Source of the DNA: Paenibacillus sp. S150
GTDB taxonomy: Bacteria; Bacillota; Bacilli; Paenibacillales; Paenibacillaceae
Assembly: GCF_019352175.1 (NCBI RefSeq)
Contig: NZ_JACBYI010000032.1
Span: 1 to 64,000 of the forward strand
Length of the DNA: 64,000 nucleotides
Direction: 5' to 3'
The position numbers were made by a program, and so were the translations under genes. The notes below the pieces were generated by a model. The model was not told where the DNA came from and did no database searches. It worked only from the letters and a program-made list of their open reading frames with translations. How positions within the stretch are numbered: position 1 is the stretch's first letter; each line of letters begins with the position of its first letter. Positions 58,738 through 64,000 of this stretch are shown one piece after another.

Positions 58738-59098
58738 AATGGAACCGGCGAACCTGAAAACGCTGATGAAACGCAAGGAGGTTCATAGGGAACGGAAGCG
58801 AAGTGGAAAAAGTAACACTAATGAGCTGGAATTCTGGCTTGAACGGGCTTTAGTGGGATTTTGTACACTTAATGGAGGCCATCTCACCCCATACGGCTGA
58901 TTTCAGCCGGATTAGTTGTACTTTTTTCCACTAGGGATGATCCGGAATTCGAATGCGGTGGATTAGTTGTACTTTTTCCCACTAGGGATGATCCGGAATT
59001 CGAATGCGGTGGATTAGTTGTACTTTTTCCCACTAGGGATGATCCAGGATCTGAATGCGCTACCTTAGTGTTACTTTTTACCACTAAAATGGCTGACC
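58738..59098 (+). repeat. Dispersed intergenic repeat, copy 2, with internal 51-52-nt amplification
   Basis: Matches 1965-2215 in the same orientation. Here the segment GGATTAGTTGTACTTTTTCC with its CACTAGGGATGATCC flank is repeated about three times (motifs at 58914-58932, 58965-58983, 59016-59034), whereas copy 1 has one. Further motifs are at 58802-58819, 58852-58869 and 59067-59085. Confidence 0.85.
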
Positions 59099-59555
59099 TT
59101 TTTATGAATGTGTTTCAAGTTCATTTTAAATTAGGCGTATTCCTCTGCAAGGGAGAGAAACGGATCGATTAGGTCTCCTTTTTCCGCTAACGCAAGCGAA
59201 AAAGGGAAAGTGGGGAGTATGTTTCCTTTTTCCACTTGGGCTTAGCCGCCGGATTTCAGCAGAAAGTCTGGAGGGATGGGGAGGAAGAGCTACAGCCGGC
59301 CAGGGGATCGGAGAGCCAGAGAACCGCAGCCAGCCGTACACCTGAAATGCAAACAGCTGCGCTGCCCGGTCAAGGATGGCATAGCCGTTTTGTTCCTGTG
59401 GGAATAAAGATATTAAATTCCTTATTATGGATTTTAAAATTGTATAATTAATCTTGTTAAGTGTATTTTTGGATATACATGTTACTTAATATTACATATA
59501 TAATAATTAATTTTCGTTGTAAGCGATATCTTTAATATAAAATTTAAATTAATGA

Positions 59556-59584
59556 TTGACGAAAGTTTATGGTGTTAATATAAT
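59556..59584 (+). promoter_or_regulatory. Sigma-A promoter of the GntR/catabolic operon
   Basis: TTGACG (59556-59561), 17 nt, TATAAT (59579-59584). Confidence 0.75.
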
Positions 59585-59594
59585 TAACACATTA

Positions 59595-59623
59595 ACTGGT
59601 ATAGACAACTATCTGTCTAGTCC
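59595..59623. promoter_or_regulatory. HutC/NagR-type operator
   Basis: ACTGGTATAGACAACT (59595-59610) is close to the dre-type consensus (TGGTCTAGACCA core) bound by HutC/NagR/DasR regulators, followed by a second half TGTCTAGTCCA (59613-59623). TAGACA and TGTCTA form a perfect inverted pair with 6 nt between. Position just downstream of the -10 box fits autorepression. Confidence 0.55.
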
Positions 59624-59649
59624 ATATCCTGGAAGTAGAGGTGAGCCCC

Positions 59650-60396
59650 TTGAATAAAGCTAAAGGAGCGGTAGATAAGAACAGCATTGTGCCGCTATAT
59701 TATCAGGTCAAGGAATATCTGAAGAATCAAATTGATTCGGATGTTTACAAAGTGGACCAGATGATTCCATCGGAGCGGGAGTTGTCAGAGGATTTTGAAA
59801 TCAACCGGCTGACGGTGCGGCAGGCCATCAATGAACTCGTGCAGGAAGGACTGTTATACCGCCAGCGCGGAGTAGGGACTTTTGTCTCCCAACCGAAGAT
59901 TGAGCAGCCTCTGACGAAATTAACCAACTTCAGCTCGGATATGCTCAGCCGCGGGCTGGCACCGGGTGCCCAAGTGGTGAGCATGGAAATTATTCCGGCC
60001 AGCAAGCAGGTCAGCACGCAGCTGCGCATCGCTGAGGATGAACGGGTGATTGAGCTGGTTCGTGTCCGGACTGCTAACGGCGAGCCCCTGGCTCTGGAAA
60101 GATCCTATCTCGTATATGACCTGGCGCAGGGGCTTTACGGCATGAATATGGAGAACGCGTCGTTGTACCAGATGCTGGAGGATATCTGCGGACTGAAGCT
60201 TGTAAAAGCCATACAGAGTATCGAGGTCGCCTCTGCGCGGCAGGACGAGGCCAATATTCTGGACATCGGCCAGCATGATCCTGTCATGCTTATTGAGCGG
60301 ACAACCTATACGGCTGGCATGGAACGTCCGGTGGAGTATGTCAGATCGCTGTACCGCGGAGACCGCTACAAATTCTCCATTGAAATGAATATATAA
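59650..60396 (+). CDS. GntR-family regulator with UTRA domain (HutC/NagR type)
   Basis: 248 residues. Winged helix in residues 10-75 (VPLYYQVKEYLKNQIDSDVYKVDQMIPSERELSEDFEINRLTVRQAINELVQEGLLYRQRGVGTFV) and a UTRA ligand-binding domain (about 95-240, beginning LTNFSSDMLSRGLAPGAQV, containing RTANGEPLALERSYLV and IERTTYTAGMERPVEYVRSLYRGDRYKF). UTRA binds small metabolites, often sugar phosphates. TTG start at 59650 behind AGAGGTGAG; a GTG nine nt upstream is an alternative. It heads the operon and probably controls it through the operator at 59595-59623. Confidence 0.88.
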   Translation: MNKAKGAVDKNSIVPLYYQVKEYLKNQIDSDVYKVDQMIPSERELSEDFEINRLTVRQAINELVQEGLLYRQRGVGTFVSQPKIEQPLTKLTNFSSDMLSRGLAPGAQVVSMEIIPASKQVSTQLRIAEDERVIELVRVRTANGEPLALERSYLVYDLAQGLYGMNMENASLYQMLEDICGLKLVKAIQSIEVASARQDEANILDIGQHDPVMLIERTTYTAGMERPVEYVRSLYRGDRYKFSIEMNI

Positions 60397-60417
60397 CCCG
60401 ATGAAGGAGGCTGTACA

Positions 60418-61365
60418 ATGACCGATCACTTGAAAATGTCCTTCGAAATATGGCCCAACATGCCTTGGGGGAGACTGGAAATCGCCGGCCCCGCCTGGAA
60501 TTCCTGGGGGGATAAACCACTGGACTTATGTATCCGCAAGATTGCTTCCTACGGCTATGAAGGATTTGATGTCATCTATCCGAAGATCCAGGAGATTTAC
60601 CCGCATGAATATGACGGACAGGTGAAGCAGATCCGCAAGGCGATGGAGGAGACGGGCCTGGAATTCTCTTCGATTGGCTGCCATACCACCTTTGTCACCC
60701 CGCGTTATTTTGACCGGGAGAATGGGATAGCCAAATTTAAAAAAGCGATTGATGCAGCCTCCGATATGGGTGCGGGAACTGTGGTTACGTTGATCGGTGA
60801 CGGATATTATGATCCGCCGCTGTACAATCTGATGACCCGCAAGGAAGCCTGGCGGCAGGTCGTTACGGCAACTCAGGAGGTTGCCGATTATGCGGCAGGC
60901 AGGAACATCGATGTCAGCATTGAACTCATCCAGGGAACGCTCATCAACAACATCGACGATATGCTCAAGCTGTTCGAGCTGGTGGACCGCAAAAACGTGT
61001 ATGCCTGTGTCGATGTAGGCACATTCTATACGACGGTTAAGCCAAGAATGCCGGTTAAAGAGGCCATCCGCAAACTGGGAGACCGCATCCGGGTCACACA
61101 TGTCAAGGATGAGGTCGGTTTTCCCAATATCATGCAATCGCAGCATGTCTGGTTCGGCGCCGGATTCGTGGATTTCCGCGAGATGGCGGAGGCTTTGAAG
61201 GAGGTGGGCTTCAAGCATTGCAACTCCGTAGAATGGGAAGGATTCCAGACCGGGGGATTATACGGTGTAGGCGATCCTTCCGGAGTAAGTATGACTGATT
61301 TCGATAGAGTGGCGGAAGAGTCCATAGAATATCTGGAGGAATTCGGATGGGGCAGGAAAGAGTAA
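60418..61365 (+). CDS. Sugar phosphate isomerase/epimerase (xylose isomerase-like TIM barrel)
   Basis: 315 residues. AP_endonuc_2-type barrel: LDLCIRKIASYGYEGFDVIYP, the metal-binding Glu in DVSIELIQG, ACVDVGTFY (Asp), VTHVKDEVG (His/Asp) and NSVEWEGF (terminal Glu). This set of acidic and His residues is the divalent-metal site of isomerases/epimerases such as IolE/IolH or hydroxypyruvate isomerase. The natural substrate is not evident. RBS AAGGAGG lies 8 nt before the ATG, 21 nt after the regulator. It overlaps the M20 gene by 19 nt. Confidence 0.85.
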   Translation: MTDHLKMSFEIWPNMPWGRLEIAGPAWNSWGDKPLDLCIRKIASYGYEGFDVIYPKIQEIYPHEYDGQVKQIRKAMEETGLEFSSIGCHTTFVTPRYFDRENGIAKFKKAIDAASDMGAGTVVTLIGDGYYDPPLYNLMTRKEAWRQVVTATQEVADYAAGRNIDVSIELIQGTLINNIDDMLKLFELVDRKNVYACVDVGTFYTTVKPRMPVKEAIRKLGDRIRVTHVKDEVGFPNIMQSQHVWFGAGFVDFREMAEALKEVGFKHCNSVEWEGFQTGGLYGVGDPSGVSMTDFDRVAEESIEYLEEFGWGRKE

Positions 61366-62564
61366 TCCTTGCGGTTCTGGATGCTGTCAGCCCGGATGAA
61401 ATCGAAAGCCTGCTCTGCCGGTTGATTGAAATTGAAGGCCATCAGGATGTGCCGGATCAGGAGCGCGGTGTCGCTGGATACATCGCGGGATGGTTCCGGG
61501 AGCTTGGAATCGAATGCAGATTAGAGGAAGCAGAGCCGAACCGTTTGAATGTCATTGCCCGTATTCCGGGTACCGGTTCCGGCGCCGCCTTGCTTCTAAA
61601 CGGGCATATGGATACTGTACCTGGGTATGGTATGGAGCATGCATTTAAGGCGTCAAGACGGAATGGCAGAATCTACGGCCGGGGCAGCGCCGATATGAAA
61701 GGCGCGCTGGCAGCGATGATGCTGGCGCTGGCCGGGTTTCACAGGAGCGGCGTGAGGCTGGACGGTGATCTTCTCTTCGCGGCCACCGTGGGCGAAGAAA
61801 CGTACAGCCCGGGAGCCTATCATCTGGCGGGCAGCGGAATCTCGGCCGATTACGCCATCATCGGCGAACCTACAGGCCTGCGAGTGGGCATTGCCCATAA
61901 AGGCGTGGCCTGGTATGAAGCCGAATTCCCTGGCCTGCCGGTGCATGGCAGCGTGCCGGAGCTTGGCATCAATGCCATTTACCGCTCCAGCCGCTGGATC
62001 AGCCATATCCAGGACCGTTACCTTCCGCTGCTCAAGCAGAGAAAGCACCCGCTGCTTGGTTCGCCCACCTTAAATATTGGAATGATAGAAGGAGGCACAC
62101 GGCCCGTAATTGTCCCCGGCCGTGCGGTCGTGAAATTCGAACGCCGTCTGCTTCCCGGCGAAAGCGCTGAATCGGCTCTGCGGGAGCTGATTGCCACACT
62201 GGAGGAAGTGAAGGCGGATTACCCGGACTTTGAGGGTGAAGTGCGGATCATGGATAATTTCCACGGTGTGCCGCATGCCCCCATGCAGACCCCACCCGAC
62301 AGCCGTTTGGTTGCCGAGCTGCTGAAGGCGTATCGCAGTGAATCCGCCGGGGAAGCGCACGCTGAAGCCGAAACGCCCATCGGGCTGCAATTCTGGACAG
62401 ACGGAGCGCTGCTGCAGCAGTTCTGTGCCGATACCGTGGTTTGCGGGCCCGGTTCCATCGAGCAGGCCCATTCCGATGAAGAATTCATTGAGACGAAGCA
62501 GCTCCTGCAAGCCTGCCGGATGTATATCCGCAGCGCCTGCGCCCTCTGCGGGGGAGCCTCTTGA
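61347..62564 (+). CDS. M20-family amidohydrolase (ArgE/DapE-like deacylase)
   Basis: 405 residues. Di-zinc site motifs: LLNGHMDTVPG (His, with Asp two residues on), GRGSADMKGALAAMM (bridging Asp), VGEETYSPGA (catalytic Glu-Glu), IIGEPTG, and a C-terminal His in IEQAHSDEEFIE. The dimerisation insert lies between about 190 and 300. These enzymes remove acyl or succinyl groups from amino acids or amino sugars. Start overlaps the isomerase gene; the end overlaps the next gene's upstream region, so the operon is tightly packed. It may deacylate the compound taken up by the transporter downstream. Confidence 0.88.
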   Translation: MGQERVILAVLDAVSPDEIESLLCRLIEIEGHQDVPDQERGVAGYIAGWFRELGIECRLEEAEPNRLNVIARIPGTGSGAALLLNGHMDTVPGYGMEHAFKASRRNGRIYGRGSADMKGALAAMMLALAGFHRSGVRLDGDLLFAATVGEETYSPGAYHLAGSGISADYAIIGEPTGLRVGIAHKGVAWYEAEFPGLPVHGSVPELGINAIYRSSRWISHIQDRYLPLLKQRKHPLLGSPTLNIGMIEGGTRPVIVPGRAVVKFERRLLPGESAESALRELIATLEEVKADYPDFEGEVRIMDNFHGVPHAPMQTPPDSRLVAELLKAYRSESAGEAHAEAETPIGLQFWTDGALLQQFCADTVVCGPGSIEQAHSDEEFIETKQLLQACRMYIRSACALCGGAS

Positions 62565-62578
62565 AAGGAGATGGCAGC

Positions 62579-63775
62579 GTGTACGACTTCTGGCTAACCT
62601 GCACCCGCTGCGGTACCGGCCATCCTGCCCTGCCGCTGTACCGATGCCGTGCCTGCGGAGGCAGTCTGGAAGTGTCCTACGACTATAAGGCTATCTTCAG
62701 CCGCCTGCCGTTCGAACGGATGGCCGCCAGAACTTCTCCAGGCATCTGGAAATACCGGGAGCTGCTTCCGGTATTTCCGGATACAGATCCTGTAACGCTC
62801 GGAGAAGGAGGGACGCCGCTGCTTCCATCCGGGCGGATGGGCAGTACAACCGGCGGCTTCCGGCTTTATCTGAAGAATGAATCCGCCAATCCGACCCTTG
62901 CTTTTAAGGACCGTCCGCTCTCCGTGGCCTTAACCGCCGCCAGGCAGTTTGGGCTGACAGAGGTGGTGTGCGCATCCACCGGAAATACCGGAGTTGCCGC
63001 TTCCGCCTATGCTGCCCGGGCCGGGTTACGCTGCACAGTGTATGTGCCAGCCGCCGCTCCTGCCGAGAAGCTGGAGGCTATGAAGGCCTATGGGACCGTG
63101 CTTGAGACGGTCACCGGCAGCTTCAGTGATGCTTATGCGGCTTCGGCAGGCGAAGCGCTCAGGCTTGGAGCTTTTAATCTGACTTCCACTTATCTGAATC
63201 CATATGCTGTCGAGGGCAACAAGACTCTGGCGTATGAAATCTTTGCTTCTTTGCAGACCGTTCCCGACTGGATCATTATTCCGGTCGGGGCCGGACCTCT
63301 GCTGTCAGGCTGCTACAAAGGGTTTCGTGAAATGCTGCTTGCAGGAGTTATTGACAGGCTGCCCCGCATGGTTGGAGTACAAGCCTCAGGCTGTGCGCCG
63401 ATCGTCCGGGCCTTCCAGGCGGGTGAGCAGGAGGTTCGCCCCTGGAGCGGAAGCACGGCGACCCTGGCTTCGGGGATCGCCGATCCGCTGTCCACCTATC
63501 CGGAGGACGGAACGCGAACCCTGGCTGTGATCAGGGAGTCGGGCGGAGCAGCCGTAGGCGTAAGCGATCCGGAAATCCTCCGCTGCCGCAGAATGCTGGC
63601 AGAGCGTGAAGGCATTCTTGCCGAACTGTCCTCTGTCACCGCCGTAGCGGCGGTGGAAGCCCTTTGCGGTTCCGGCGCCATCCGTGCCGGAGAACTTGTC
63701 ACCGCAGTCGTAACAGGCCATGGCATCAAAGACATGACCGCAGCGATAAATTTTGAGAAAACGGGAGTTGAGTAG
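62579..63775 (+). CDS. Threonine synthase-like PLP enzyme with N-terminal zinc ribbon
   Basis: 398 residues. N-terminal rubredoxin-like ribbon with Cys8, Cys11, Cys23 and Cys26. A fold-type II PLP domain follows, with Schiff-base Lys110 in NPTLAFKDR, the phosphate loop STGNTGVAASAYAA, and FNLTSTYLNPYAVEGNKT. The layout is that of archaeal-type threonine synthase. Because it sits in a catabolic operon rather than with hom/thrB, a different beta-replacing or lyase reaction is equally possible. GTG start at 62579 with AAAGGAG 8 nt upstream; the ribbon begins immediately after it. Followed 3 nt later by a lipoprotein gene. Confidence 0.82.
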   Translation: MYDFWLTCTRCGTGHPALPLYRCRACGGSLEVSYDYKAIFSRLPFERMAARTSPGIWKYRELLPVFPDTDPVTLGEGGTPLLPSGRMGSTTGGFRLYLKNESANPTLAFKDRPLSVALTAARQFGLTEVVCASTGNTGVAASAYAARAGLRCTVYVPAAAPAEKLEAMKAYGTVLETVTGSFSDAYAASAGEALRLGAFNLTSTYLNPYAVEGNKTLAYEIFASLQTVPDWIIIPVGAGPLLSGCYKGFREMLLAGVIDRLPRMVGVQASGCAPIVRAFQAGEQEVRPWSGSTATLASGIADPLSTYPEDGTRTLAVIRESGGAAVGVSDPEILRCRRMLAEREGILAELSSVTAVAAVEALCGSGAIRAGELVTAVVTGHGIKDMTAAINFEKTGVE

Positions 63776-63778
63776 AAG

Positions 63779-64000
63779 ATGAAAAAGAGATCAAAGGGTT
63801 GGGTTGCGCTGGTTGGAATGCTGGCGGCGATGCAGGTCGTGCTTACGGCATGTTCATCCGGGGGCAATAACGTAAATAATGCGGCACCGGAGAACGGAAA
63901 TACAACAGGCGGAAATAACGGCGGTACTGTAACGGAACTGACACTCTGGCATATGGAAGAGCCGCCCAACCGGGTAGCGCGCTTCAAGGAAATTGTGGAT
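63779..64000 (+). CDS. Extracellular solute-binding lipoprotein of an ABC importer (3' end outside window)
   Basis: 74 residues are present. A signal peptide with lipobox LTAC at about residue 22-25 is followed by a Gly/Asn-rich linker and then ELTLWHMEEPPNRVARFKEIVD, the typical first strand and helix of family 1 (sugar-type) solute-binding proteins. It starts at ATG 63779, 3 nt after the threonine-synthase-like gene, with GGGAG upstream, so it belongs to the same operon. This suggests the pathway substrate is an imported sugar-like or amino-sugar-like molecule. Confidence 0.88.
   Translation, partial: MKKRSKGWVALVGMLAAMQVVLTACSSGGNNVNNAAPENGNTTGGNNGGTVTELTLWHMEEPPNRVARFKEIVD

Larger units (their letters stand above)
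58117..59649. other. 1.5-kb repeat-rich spacer
   Basis: No gene supported. It contains the hairpin 58201-58240, a 19-bp tandem array (58468-58584), the second copy of the ~250-nt dispersed repeat with six AGTG-type motifs (58738-59098), a pair of related segments around 58330-58390 and 59335-59400 (both with GGCATAGC and TTTGTTC blocks), and an AT-rich promoter region from 59400. Confidence 0.65.

Noticed and set aside
58884..59084. Reverse-strand protein with tandem SSLVGKSTTNPPHSN units
   Set aside because: Encoded by the internal amplification of the dispersed non-coding repeat; related copy at 2 kb does not keep the frame.

Overview
The window looks like a chromosomal segment of an aerobic, spore-former-type Firmicute, most likely Paenibacillus. 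Pointers are strong Shine-Dalgarno sites, many GTG/TTG starts, a B. subtilis-style caa3 oxidase operon, a YtrA-type GntR/ABC cluster and long gene-poor intergenic stretches full of short dispersed repeats. I saw no rRNA, tRNA or CRISPR array and no transposase-type insertion sequence.

Layout. 1-977 is the C-terminal end of a Thr/Pro-repeat surface protein with an LPQTG sortase anchor. 1121-2880 is decayed DNA with a LURP-one (YxjI-like) gene remnant. 2890-5868 holds an alpha/beta hydrolase and an HD-GYP protein. 6091-19949 is the most notable metabolic block. One strand carries a NusG-II protein (EetA-like), a Gx transporter protein (EetB-like), an ECF energy-coupling module, a U32 Fe-S protein, a class III aminotransferase and a UbiA prenyltransferase. 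Converging from the other side are a two-domain FMN_bind lipoprotein (PplA-like), an NDH-2 fused to a DoxX-like membrane domain, and a HepS/HepT-like prenyl diphosphate synthase pair. Together this resembles the flavin-based extracellular electron transfer (FLEET) locus of Listeria and Lactobacillales: NADH is oxidised by NDH-2 into a dedicated (demethyl)menaquinone pool, with electrons leaving through EetA/B and PplA. No ApbE flavinyltransferase is in the window, and both FMN_bind repeats carry His where the flavinylated Thr/Ser is expected.

20413-27717 holds CsbD, a LytS-like histidine kinase, an MFS transporter, a TIP30-like oxidoreductase, RidA and a GH31 glucosidase. 29053-32959 is a SNF2 helicase with an unknown partner. 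33378-40211 carries an alarmone synthetase, a zinc-ribbon protein, a TrmB-type regulator, xanthine phosphoribosyltransferase, diacylglycerol kinase and small proteins. 40620-46542 is the caa3 oxidase set (ctaC-D-E-F, ctaG, DUF420). 46641-50704 is a chemotaxis operon (cheW-cheA-mcp, reverse strand).

50867-52043 is the most unusual structure: a tyrosine recombinase gene enclosed by perfect 31-bp inverted repeats. Each repeat contains a dif-like core (10-bp inverted arms around 6 bp), so this may be a self-inverting cassette beside the chemotaxis promoter, or a minimal mobile element. 52286-57701 is an MBL-fold hydrolase and a YtrA-regulated ABC exporter cluster. 59650-64000 is a catabolic operon under a HutC/NagR-type GntR regulator: TIM-barrel isomerase, M20 deacylase, threonine-synthase-like enzyme and sugar-binding lipoprotein.

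The intergenic regions contain at least two families of short imperfect palindromes, a roughly 250-nt repeat present at both ends of the window, a 25-copy CCCAA tract, a seven-copy 51-bp tandem array and a 44-nt perfect palindrome.
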